A stretch of DNA of 64,000 nt, taken from the NCBI RefSeq assembly GCF_002234675.1, contig NC_019877.2:775001-839000 (forward strand), written 5' to 3'. Source of the DNA: Oryzias latipes. Lineage: Eukaryota > Chordata > Actinopteri > Beloniformes > Adrianichthyidae. This document shows positions 10,683-21,248 of this stretch, in pieces (positions within the stretch are counted from its first letter, which is position 1; every line of letters begins with the position of its first letter). The notes below the pieces were generated by a model that searched no databases, was not told where the DNA came from, and saw nothing but the letters and a program-made list of their open reading frames with translations. The translations under genes and the position numbers were made by a program.

Positions 10683-10877
10683 CCCTTGTGCTATCCTAGA
10701 CACTTTACCATTGGGAGTTGGGTCATCTAGACCCACTAGACAGTGCCCTGAACAATTTTTCTTCAATGATTTGTGATCTTCACTGGTGTCTATGGATTAC
10801 ATGAATATGTTCCACCTTTGTTATGGTAGGGAGAACACGTCAATGCAAGGGTGGGGTCATCTAAGATAGCACAAGGG
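10683..10877. mobile_element. piggyBac-like MITE
   Basis: This 195-bp element starts CCCTTGTGCTATC and ends in its complement, GATAGCACAAGGG. It is flanked by TTAA on the left (10679-10682) and TTAC on the right (10878-10881), a near-perfect TTAA duplication as used by piggyBac transposases. There is no coding capacity. Confidence 0.75.
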
Positions 10878-11489
10878 TTACAAAGTGTGTTGTGTCCTTC
10901 CTGCCAGCGAGTGCTTTGGTATTGGAGGGGTAAATTATCTCAGTCAGACTGGTGGACTGGTTGTATTCTGCACCATCCCATATTGCCAAAATTGCCTAAA
11001 TCTTTTTCAGTAACTACCCCCAATCTGGTGGCCTCAATGACACAGAGCATTGATGTAGTAATTCAGTTCAAAGGAGGCATTAACTACATTTTGTCCTGCC
11101 ATTGTTTTTTTTTTTTTATTATTTTAGACAAAACTTATTTAGTTGACCATTGTTGTATTTTCTGATAAGACAATGTTTATGTTGTCAAAGTGTGTACATT
11201 ATTATGAGAAATGTTTTGTAAACATCTTTGATTTTTTTGTCATATTTTCATTGTTGTTTTAGGCTAAAAGAAGGGACTTCAGTTTTTAATTTGTCAAGGC
11301 ATGTGAGCTAGTAACCATCGAGTGAAAAAAGATTTTCTTTTAAATCCACTAACTAATGGAATCACCATGAATCAGCAAATTCTGCAGCTTCAATATGCAA
11401 TGTTTTAAAACATAAAGTGTTGCAGAACTTTTAGGATGGAGAAACTGTGGAGAACATTTTCATGTGAATCATCTTTTAAGCTGTTTGTT
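10878..11489. other. No gene seen
   Basis: AT-rich sequence without a supported feature. Short open stretches lack any recognisable domain. Confidence 0.5.
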
Positions 11490-11762
11490 CCCTTTTGGGG
11501 TCATGAAGGCAGGGGACATCCTGCATCCAGTCTGTCACAGGGCCCATGCACTCTCACATTCACATCTAGGGACCATTTAGACCAACCAATCGATCTATGA
11601 AGCACGTTTTGGATGGAAGCTGGAGTCCCCAGAGGAAACTCACACATGCACAGGGGCAAACATGCAAACTCTACTGTTTTCAGATCCTCCAACCAGGACT
11701 TGAACAGAGTGCCTTCTTGCTTTGAGACAAGAGCGCTAACCACTGCACCACCGTGCAACCCG
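11490..11762 (-). mobile_element. V-SINE/HE-type SINE
   Basis: Read on the minus strand, it begins GGGTTGCACGGTGGTGCAGT (a tRNA-like head) and runs through words typical of this family, such as TTTGCATGTTTGCCCC and GTTTCCTCTGGGGACTCC, to a tail near TTCATGACCCC. A second diverged relative lies at 32082-32340. Confidence 0.6.
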
Positions 11763-12704
11763 ATAACAAATATGTATATGTTTTTGTTGTTTATGTTACT
11801 GCTGAACGTAACCAGAATGTTGATGGAAACTTGTTTGAAGTAACAAACCCCATTTCTTTCTTTCTATATAAATCTTTGTGTTTGTATCACTTTTGTTGAT
11901 TTTGATCTTTGGTTCTAAATTAGGCTGATTTAATACATATAGTTTAAACTTTTTCATACATCCTGTAAAAATACACACCTATAGTAACTGTACAAACATA
12001 TTCTATTAAAAAGCAAGAATCGTGTTTCGGTCTGTGAAACGTTGAGCTTAATTCATGAATTCAATCGGATCGCCACCTAAGGAACGATCCACAGTCTTAG
12101 TAGAACCGCATCCCTACCATTTAGTGAGGAAAGAATTTTCCTAAAAATTTATTCAAAAAGATTTGGATAAAGAACCAGACTGGTGTTTGTGTCTGGTGTT
12201 CTTGTGATTCATGTTTTCTAGTAGACATTAGAACTGTTCCTCTGTTCTTTTTGGTTCTCAGTGTTCTGTTCCAATCTTTACTGTGAATAATAAAGTGGAC
12301 GTGAACATCAGTCAGAAGTGTGGAGTCTTTCCCACAGTGTGGGTTTCTGCTGTTTGTTGGTTCTCTGCCGGTTCCAAAGCTGGACTCTGTTCCAAAAAAG
12401 TTCAAGGGTAAATTAATTGATGTTCTACACTTTTGGTTCCAAATCTGCATGGAACTTTAAATATGAAGGACTGCATTCACTGTGAAACACGTATTTATTC
12501 AAAGACGTGAGCATAAAATGACTTTTAAGGAGAATAAATGTTAAAACTTTTAGACCAAATGGAGACTGAAGCATTTTTCTTTTTAAATATCTGTGAAAAA
12601 TATCACATTTATCTAAAAATCAGAATCACACTCCAGAACAACTGTTTTTCCTGTTTTTATTGGACTAATGTTCACCATCTGCTGAGGAGAAATATTTAAT
12701 GTTG
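11763..12704. other. No gene seen
   Basis: AT-rich, non-coding sequence. I see no domain and no clear repeat end. Confidence 0.5.
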
Positions 12705-13150
12705 ACAGGGCTCCAGACTAACTTTTTTCACTAGGAGCACTGTGGCCCCCAACTGAAAATTTTAGGGGCACAACCAGAAAATTAAGGGGCGCATACCGTA
12801 AATCAACATTCTAACCAGATCTACTAATTTCCACTGTACTATTAATAAATACTTTAATGATAGATGCAGAAATTGCTGTTTCAAATTCAGTGTCACATTT
12901 TAATCTGCACTTTTGAAGATGCAACAACAAGGTAAACTGACAGCAGCATCGCTGTCATGACAGTACAAATAGTAAAGAAAATACCATACATTTAGAATCA
13001 TAAAAAGGTTTTTAGTAACAAAGTGATTACCAGAGTAACCTTTCGGTCATTTCATAGTTACAAACAATACTTAAATGTATGTAAACATTAAGGGATGGAA
13101 ATTCATCTTGGTGACACCAAATAGGTGCAGCCAATGCACAATAAGCGCAT
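12705..13150. repeat. Possible DNA transposon end, truncated by L1
   Basis: The words CAGGGCTCCAGACTAACTTT at about 12709 look like the terminal sequence of a common fish DNA transposon. No matching right end is found before the L1 piece at 13153, so the call rests on one end only. Confidence 0.3.
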
Positions 13151-13152
13151 TC

Positions 13153-13982
13153 TTTTTTAAAACTTGTCCTGTCCAACAGCTGGGCAGACAGATGAGAGCT
13201 GAGGGTGTCTTGTGTTGGACATATTTTACTTTAACTACAGGGGTTATTAAACTTCATACAAACCAAAGGTATGTCTGAATAAACCCCTTTTGTAATTGAG
13301 GCCAAACTTTATTGATTTCAACCATGTTTAAAAATCTTTGGTGTTGGACCGGACGGAAAAGGAAAGGAGGGAAGAAGAGAGAGGGACGTTAGAGAGAGAG
13401 GGGGGGTAGGGGGGTGATAATAGGAGGGGAAGGGGGATAAGACCATGAAGCAGCATAAAGCAACAAGTTTACTGGTTGTTTATCATTACGGTAAGGTTCA
13501 AATGTAGTACAAAAAGGGCGGAGCCTGTCCACAAACACACTCAAATGTTATAAACACACCTGCTAGCTGCAAAAATGTCCACATGTCAACATGTACACAA
13601 AACAGATAGTGTTCACACGCATACTTATGCCTTTAAACCAACTAGTGTGAGATATTTCAGTCATTCAATCATGCAAACTATTAGTGCAAAGGTGAGCTAA
13701 CACCTGTGCTCAGGTGAGTGTTTATGTTCTTCTAAAATGGATGGTGGAACGTGAAAAGAAGGAGGGAGAGTGCCCAGCCATCCCCACCCCAAGACCCCCA
13801 CCACAGCAGCAGCGGCAGCCGGAACCCCCCCCCAACGACACAGCAGCAGGCAGGGGACAACCGCCCCCCCGGGCGACCAAATCCGCCACCCAGGCCAGGA
13901 CCAGCAGGACCGCCGTGATGCCCCCAGAGCCAGAGAGAAGGGAAGCATGGGGGGAAGGAGAGCAACGCTGCACAGATCACCT
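13153..13982 (-). mobile_element. L1 3' UTR, antisense, 5'-truncated
   Basis: A TTTTTTAAAACTTGTCCTGT start is followed by the same 3' UTR order as at 7490 and 47360: GTTGGACATATTTTACTTTA, AAACCCCTTTT, then a G-rich stretch. From about 13760 it becomes very C-rich. It stops where the Harbinger element begins. Confidence 0.75.
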
Positions 13983-14593
13983 GGGGCCTGTTTCAGAAAG
14001 GAGGTTAAGTGTAAACTCTGAGTGCGTTAACCCTGAAATCAGGGAAACCCTGGGTTTTCCGTTTCAGAATGGGAGGTTTGTTAAACCAGAGAAAGCAGAG
14101 TAAGTCAAACCCGTTTCTGAAAGAGAGGTAACTTTTACTCGGAGTCAGTATCCATGGTTACTTATGCTGTGAACCTAACCTGGTCGGGAGCAGGTTTTAT
14201 TCTCCAAACTCAAAGTTTATGCCGGTCCCCTCCCCTTTTTAAAGACGAAGCGGTATTTTTCGCTTTAACCTTCACTGCCCAAATGTCCGTCACACAGAGA
14301 ACAGTGACAAGAATGGCTTGTTCTTTTTTGGAGGACCCAATAGACGAGGAGGCTGCATTAATTCCTAGAGAATTACATTTACGAGGATTTTGAGAAGACT
14401 CGATTTTTTTATTTTCATTTTTAGCTGCTGCCATGGTCTTTTAATTCCTGCAGGATTGCATCTACATGAAAATGAAATCAGGGACATTGAATTAGATTAA
14501 TGTAACAATTACTTTTTGGAAACACAATTTGCTAGTACTGCTTACTTTCTTAATCCCATATAAACCTATACCACTTGATCAATACAGGGGTAG

Positions 14594-14947
14594 TGTTGCA
14601 GTGTGTGTGTGCTGAGCGGGGTGCGAGCCACGAGAGAGAAGGGGAGGGGCGATTGCAGGTGCAGATGGGGGGGGGGGGGTGAGCACGGAGCAGAGGTGTG
14701 TGCGTGGAATATATTGTGTGTTCGGAGGACGGAGCACTAAGTTAAATAAAGAGAAGGTGTCATTCCCAGAATAACTGTTTTGGAGTCATTCTTAATCCGC
14801 TCTGGAGGTTGAGGGTTTCCAACGGGAAGTGAACCCCGAAGGAGAATTCCCTTCGGCCCTGAAGGAAATCTCCCCTGCGCTTCTGACCACGGTCGGAAAG
14901 ACGAGAGAAAAGAAAGGAGAAGTCTTCGCGCAGCGAAAGGTTCAACA
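14594..14947. mobile_element. Solo LTR inside Harbinger copy 1
   Basis: This 354-bp insert begins TGTTGCAG and ends TTCAACA, with an AATAAA near 14744. The related Harbinger copy at about 39940-39955 shows the uninterrupted site (CAAAGGTAGACAAAAG), so this is a clean insertion. The flanks GTAG and TTAG look like a slightly mutated duplication. It is an LTR-retrotransposon fossil, probably Gypsy-like. The family is inferred from LTR form only. Confidence 0.6.
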
Positions 14948-15229
14948 TTAGACAAAAGTTCACTTTTAAAAACACAATTGCATGTATTAAAATTAAACTG
15001 ACCAACGTTTGCAAGAGGGGAAGGTTAACAAAAAAGTCCTCTAAACATTACCGACGTTAAATGCATTTTCCCCCAGATTGGTTCTGTACACTATGCAGCA
15101 TTTCATGCATTTACACCAGGAATAACACTTCAAAAGTACACCTAAATATCGCCATTTTTTATTTCACACCTTACGCTATTTAAAAAGTTATTACAGTCAA
15201 TATTTTATAACAATGATTTAAATGCAAAC

Positions 15230-15577
15230 TTAGGCATTAACTTGAGCAGCTATGTTTTCCCACGCTAACTGTCTCTGTTTTGCAGATGCAGCGGTGTTGC
15301 TTTTCTTCTGGAATATGTGCTCATATTCACTGTAACTCTGCAGCAGCACGTCAAGTTCAGCTGGCGAAAAATACGCAGACCTCTTTTTTTCACGGTTGCC
15401 ATGGTGACCTGTGATATCTGCGCTCCATTGATAATGGCTTCTTATAGACGCGGTGCGCACGCTCACCTCCGAATCAGTCCACTCAGAGTTGATTGACCTA
15501 ACTCGGATCAGCTTCTCTGAAACAGAAAACTCAGAGTTGTTAATCTCCCGATTGACCAACTCAGAGTTCAAGTTCAA
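15230..15577 (-). CDS. Myb/SANT-like DNA-binding protein of Harbinger, partial
   Basis: The minus-strand frame carries KKRSAYFSPAELDVLLQSY, then FQKKSNTAASAKQRQLAWEN and IAAQVNA. This is the Myb/SANT-like (Myb_DNA-bind_5 type) N-terminal domain of the second protein of PIF/Harbinger elements. In this superfamily the Myb-like protein helps the transposase enter the nucleus and bind the element ends. The upstream part of the frame (NLNSELVNREINNSEF and on) is simply the right terminal repeat region read through, so the true start is probably internal, near HHGNREKKR. The C-terminal coiled-coil exon, seen in copy 2 at 45120-45280, is absent, so this is a partial gene. Confidence 0.65.
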   Translation of the reverse strand: MNLNSELVNREINNSEFSVSEKLIRVRSINSEWTDSEVSVRTASIRSHYQWSADITGHHGNREKKRSAYFSPAELDVLLQSYSEYEHIFQKKSNTAASAKQRQLAWENIAAQVNA

Positions 15578-15616
15578 CCTCAGAGTTGGTTGAACCTCCT
15601 TTCTGAAACAGGCCCC

Positions 15617-18373
15617 AGGTGTTCAAACCCCCCTAGGGTCCTGTGTGTGCACGTCTGACCAGCATCAACCTGTTATTTCTGTTGGTTCTGATCCATAAAG
15701 GTTTTTAATTACCATTTATTTGTCATTAATGTTCAGAGTTCATATAGTTTTGCATTTTTCAAGAGGTTTTTTGAACTTTTTGAGCTTTTCCAGTCTGGTT
15801 CTACTGGTTTTATTGGAGTTTCTACTGTTTTTATTGTTACTCCACGTGACACAAAGGTCTCTGCTCGTCCCTGCTGTGCAGCTCTGTCCTTCCCCTCTGT
15901 CATGTGTTCATCCGTCCACATGAGGGCGCCGTCTAGGTCATGCCTGGTGAGCTGGAAGCCAAGAAAAGGAGGGAAAAATGGAGAAAATGAAAGACCTGAG
16001 GAAAGCTGCAGTTCAGCCTTCAGGAAGAAAAGTTTAGACCAATAATTACAGAAATAAAACATAAAAAATGTTTTTATAAATCTGAAAGTCACCAAAGTGT
16101 TTAACAAACTTTTTTATAAAGTGAAAAGGTCAAATGTTTGTGTGTTGGAAGTCCCAACCTGACAGATGAGCAGAATAATAAGGCAGGCAAAGCCGTAACA
16201 CTGCCCCCTGGTGGACAGGAACTCAGCAGTGCAGCTTCAGGATGGAGTGGCTTCCAACAGATCAGATCAACGTTCTGCTCTCTGCTAAAGAGGCAGAACG
16301 TCTCCTTCTAAGAAGAATCCAGAGTTCCTGATCACAAACATCAACTGAAGCCCAAATCAGAGCTGATCAGACTGCATGGAGCCCAAGCTCCAGAAAAGAG
16401 GAGAGAAGAAGAAGTCGTCCACATGAAGCTTCACCTTAGAGGAAAAGAGGAACTGCTGAACTAAAGTACTCGAGTACTGAGGAAGACTTTCAACCTCTGA
16501 TTGATTCTGTAGAACATTTGGAACTAGAATGTAGAAAGTGCTTCAGTTCCATCAGCTGTCAGTCTGCAGCAGCTTCATCTGCTGCCTCCATCCTCTCTCT
16601 GTGAGTCTCTGCAGAGTTTTTCTGCAGCTGCTGGTTTTTCTGCAGCAGCAGCAGCATCAGAGCCAGAGAGCCAAAGAAAGTGGAAAGTCTGAGAAGGAAG
16701 CAGCTCTGAAGCTCTGCAGCTGACGGTGCAGCTTCAGGACTCATGAGGAGGAGCACATGCACGGCTCTGATGCTGCTGAACGTCTGACTGAGATGATCCA
16801 CATTCAGAAGAGAGTTTCAGAGTGAAAGACGTGTGGAAGAAGAGAATCCTGAAGGTTTCTGTGCAGACATGAACTCAGTCAGAGAGCGTCTGAATGTTGG
16901 AGGATCCAGAAGAAACCAGGAGCTCATGAAGGTGGTTCTGTTGGAGCAGAGAGCAGAACTCTGATCCCAGTTTCAGGAACAATGCAGGCTCATGTTCTGG
17001 ACTGAAGAGTTCTCCTGAAATGTTCTGTTCAGACTTCTTCAGGATCACATCTGTGTGTGAATGTGGAGGTTTGTCTGAACCAAGCTGCAGCTCACTTTGA
17101 AGCTCCTTCAGGCTCACACAGCAACAATGACAAAGACTGAAGCTGCTTTGCTGCCCTCTAGTGGCAAACATGGCATCTGCAGCACACATTTCTGCTTGGT
17201 TATTGGTTTCTGCTTTCATAGAAAGAAACAACAAATATTTAATCTTAATACAAACCAACAGTCCACTCAGACAATGTTTCCTCCTTCAGTGTCACATCCA
17301 GAAACACTGAACAGTCTTCATCAGTGAAGAAGATTCTCATCTTCTCACCAGCTTCCTGCTCTGAAGGAAACATCTTCATTCATCATCATGGACAGCCAGA
17401 CCAACCTCTGTAGAAACACAATCCTCTAGTTCCAGACTAAAGAAATGATCCCTGAAAGTAGAGTCTTAGTGAGTTCTGGATGTTGTTTGTCCTCTTCTGT
17501 CTGCAGACAGGAACTCCTGCTCCTGGTCTCCTCCTGCAGATCACAGACTGCTAAGTTAATCAGATCAGGTTATCTCTGTCCTGAGGTTATTATTAAACTC
17601 TGACAGTCCACTTGAATTTGAATGTGAGATTTTACTTCCATGACATTTTTGGATAAAAACATCAAACCTTCATTGCTGCCTCCAGAAAAACCAGCAAACA
17701 GACTGAGAGGAAGACACATTCCTCATCTACTGTCATCAGTTCAGATTCATCAACAGAAGCTGACAGTTTCACAGAGAGGACTCAGACCCTGCTGACCTGG
17801 GACTGACCGTGGAAAAACCACAGAAAAGGATCCTTAGTGTCAGGGGGGGGTCACGACTCCCCGTGGAAAACAAGGGAGCAGATGAGAGAAAACATCCTCC
17901 AGAAAGCAGCTCCACACTCAGACTGAGTTTATAGAGGCTGACAGGACTGAGGTTCTGCCACAACAGTTGATAAAGGGGGATATCCCATGATGCACTGGGA
18001 TCTTTTTCAGTCTTTGTGTAGATTTATCATTCTCTTTTATTTAATGTTTGTGTTTGCTTTCTCTTCATTAATCTGTAATTTAAAAATCTGGAGTTCTAAA
18101 TGTTTTTTTCTCATCTTCAGGAAGCGACACAGAAATCTGACACGTTTTTCTGCAGCTGGAGATCCTAAATGTGTCAGGATGGAGGTCAAACATCTTTGAT
18201 GGTTAAATCAAGGATTATTTTGAATGTTTTAGATGAATTTTCTTGTGGATGTTCTGTACTCCAGCACTTCTCTTTGTCCTTCTTGCTTCACCTCAGAACT
18301 GCTGCTCCATATCCTCAGACAATGAAGAAAACTGAATTTTATATTAATTAAGATAAACCATTATGATCTAAAC
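15617..18373. other. No gene seen
   Basis: About 2.7 kb of moderately CAG/CTG-rich sequence with only short open frames. I recognise no domain or repeat family. A short CTG-rich patch occurs at 16620-16660. Confidence 0.45.
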
Positions 18374-19232
18374 CAGTGTTTTTCAACCAGTGTGCCACGG
18401 CACACTAGTGTGCCGTGGGAAATTGCCCTCATTAACTGATCTAAAAGCAATTACCATCTCCAAGAAATCAGCTCTCTGTTCATCCAAACAGGCCCTGATA
18501 AAACACTGATAAGTTAAGAATATGGAATATCATACAATTATTTTTTCTTTGTGTTTATTCGATTCTATTAAAGGCATTTTGATAAGAATAACGGGATACC
18601 GCGATTTAGCTGCAGCTATAACTGTGTAAGGAAAAGTCCCGCCCCTTTAACTGTCTCCACCAATCATTATTGAAGGCTTAATCACATGTCATCAGTCTGA
18701 CCAATCAGATGTGGTTAAAGTATTCACTTCCTTGTTTCGATTTAGCGCAAAAAAGTCTCTCTGTTCTAACAAAAATACCAGCTAAAGCTCGTCTTTAGCG
18801 GTGTAGCTTTCCACAGAATCTGGTATCAGAGTGGAACAAGTGAACAAAACCATGAAGCTCAAAGACGCTGGTCTTTCTGCGGTCGGCGGATTACGGGCAC
18901 TACATCTCCCATGATGCAGTAAAGTGACTGTCTTAGCGCACAATGAGTCTCTCCTCTTAACGTCTTAAAACAACGAACACACATCAAACAGTTTTTGAAT
19001 CTTTTGACTTAATTTTTTAATACATCTTTTAGAAAAAAACAGCTGCAGCTTCCATCTTTTTCTGCAACAATTATCACAAAAATGCATGTGAGATTGCAGA
19101 GCGGCTGTAGATCAATACAGACTGAGCTTTTTCTTTTTTTTTTATTTATCTATTTTTTTGGATGCTGGTGTGCCGCGGTATTTTTGTCAAGGTTAAAGTG
19201 TGCCGTGGCTCAAAAAAGGTTGAAAAACACTG
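18374..19232. mobile_element. hAT-type MITE with 8-bp target duplication
   Basis: This 859-bp element has inverted ends, CAGTGTTTTTCAACC and GGTTGAAAAACACTG. It is flanked by perfect 8-bp direct repeats, ATCTAAAC, at 18366-18373 and 19233-19240. The subterminal words GTGTGCCGTGG occur in both arms. There is no transposase. Ends and duplication length identify the hAT superfamily. Confidence 0.9.
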
Positions 19233-19837
19233 ATCTAAACAAATCAAAGCTGCTGCTGTTAAGATGCTGACAGAAATGTTCTCCATCCTGCAGGTTTACC
19301 TCAGGTTCCTCTCCTTTCTTTCCCTTATTTGCTGATTTTTTCTGTGTAATTTGTTTTATTCTAATCAAGAAGTCTGAATCAAATTTTTTTCCAAATGTTC
19401 TTCTGTCTACGTTAAAAAGGTACTGAGTGTAGAAAGAAGATCAGGACTTTTCTGTCACTTTGGATTGAGGTCAGGACTTTGTGGAAAGTGTTGAGTCACT
19501 TTGGAAAACTTTCATCATCTGTGTATATTTGTACAAACATGAGCTCTAAAAAGAAAACTGGAAGGAGTATAAGGCAACAGAGAAGACAGATTTGATGAAC
19601 TTCTGCTCCCACAGTCGATGCAGCAGAGACAGAAACTGAAGCCTTCATCCCATCACAGGCAGAGAAAGGAGGCAAAAACTTTCAGCTCCACTTTTATCTT
19701 CTGCTCCATTTTGTTGTCAAGACTCCAAATAATACAATACTACATTTGAAGTAATATCACATATCCTTGAGCTCATTTTGAAAACATAAATTTTTAAAAA
19801 ACTTGTTTTTATGTAATGCTTAGCTAAGGCAATCGTC

Positions 19838-20045
19838 TTTCTTTTTCGGCTTTTCTCATCAATGGTCGCCACAGCAAACGAGTTGCATGGTAAACATGGC
19901 AATGTTAAACGCCGGATGCCCTTCCTGACGCAACCTTCTCGGGACCGGCACAGAAGTAGAGAAGGGAACAGGGAGGAGCCCGGATTCAAACCCTGGTATA
20001 ACGGACAGAAGGCGCCACAAACCAGCATGAGCTAAATCGGCTCCC
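19838..20045 (-). mobile_element. tRNA-derived SINE, minus strand
   Basis: On the minus strand the head has a box A (TAGCTCATGCTGG) and box B (GGTTTGAATCC). It is followed by CAGGAAGGGCATCCGGCGTT and a tail GTGGCGACCATTGATGAG, a common fish SINE with an RTE-type 3' end. Confidence 0.75.
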
Positions 20046-20548
20046 CAATGTTTAGCCAAGGCAATAAGAAACATTAAATAACTGTTTTTATTGATATTTT
20101 ATCTTCAATAAAATTGTTCTTGTGTCAAAATAACATAAAGAAAATCGTGTCCTGATGAACAGAAACAGTTCATAATAGCTTGTAGATTAAAAACTAAACT
20201 CTGCAGAACACAGTCTCTCTGCTCTGCTTCATTCTGATCCTCCTGCAGACAAATAGATCCATGAACGTCTTTGTTTTCCTGATCTGAGCTGGAATCTGGA
20301 TCTAAACTGGACGGATGGATAGATCTACAATACTGCTGTTTTTGTTGTACTGCCGATGTTAGCTTGAGGGGCTGTAAGAAAGAGGAGGAGTCTGTACACA
20401 GATGGATGATGGGAATGAGACGGCCAAAATCTGCATCAACAGTCCTGCCTCAGACGTGAATTATTAATGAACTGCTGTTGCTCTGGAGAAACTATGTCCT
20501 AGAAAATGACACAGTTTTTTAATTTATTTTTATTTTGTCTAAAAACTG

Positions 20549-20551
<3 letters not shown>

Positions 20552-20589
<38 letters not shown>
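20552..20589. repeat. (ATC)n microsatellite
   Basis: Twelve or so perfect ATC triplets in a row. Confidence 0.95.
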
Positions 20590-20594
<5 letters not shown>

Positions 20595-21248
20595 TAATGG
20601 GGAACAGTTTGGAAGTAGATCAGAAGATGATCGGAGTGGGATCTCAGCAAGGTATAGAGGCACATTTGTTTGATCTAATTAAGCCCGTTTGGACTCTGGC
20701 GCTCCACGCGCTGGATGAATAGTGGCGTTTGGAGGAAGTGCGGCTGCGCAGTCCGTCACTGAACACCGTCACTGCCTGGACCTCTTTCTGGGTCCTAGTG
20801 CCCTAAAGGTTACAGCTCCTGGTTCCACAAGAAAAAAGTCCATTCTAGAGGCCACTCTGACGTCATCATCATCAAAGACAGCGTTACCTAGCAACCATAC
20901 CAAGACCATAGCAGCTATAGAGGGAAACACAACAAACCATCAACGGCGGTTAAAGCAGTCAGACGTTTGTTCTGCAGCTCAGCAAAAATCTCTGCTTTAG
21001 GTTTTGGGGAGAAAAACAAAGGAAAACACACGGAGAAGGATTCTGCAAAGGAAATCCCAAGTTCTATTGGTAAGTCAGCGTCCTGGAAACATGCTTTGTT
21101 GGTTCTGAAGTGGCATGAATGCAGACTTAGATTGGTTTGTTTCCTTGGATTTTTCAGATTGATTCAAGCTGTAAATGTTGTCAGCATAAAGCAAGTTTGG
21201 ACTAAACTAAAGCAGAAAGTGGCTTTGAAGATGGTCAGGAGAAATGAG

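Larger units (their letters stand above)
13983..15616 (+). mobile_element. PIF/Harbinger element, deletion derivative (copy 1)
   Basis: The terminal inverted repeats are GGGGCCTGTTTCAGAAAGG at 13983 and its complement ending at 15616. The complementarity even extends a few bases outward (ACCT/AGGT). Inside are the first 26 codons of the transposase ([16 protein letters not shown], at about 14313) followed by a deletion junction, and a Myb-like gene on the minus strand. The DDE part is missing. The same junction occurs in the copy at 39473, so both come from one non-autonomous subfamily. A solo LTR sits inside. I could not settle the 3-bp target duplication. Confidence 0.8.

Noticed and set aside
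15617-18373. Possible immune-gene fragments (helical, Leu-rich short frames)
   Set aside because: The frames are short, lie on both strands and show no motif that I can name.
20722-21000. 92-codon frame conserved in both duplicates (also 27265-27543)
   Set aside because: It begins with GTG rather than ATG and has no recognisable domain. Its conservation is explained by the recent duplication.
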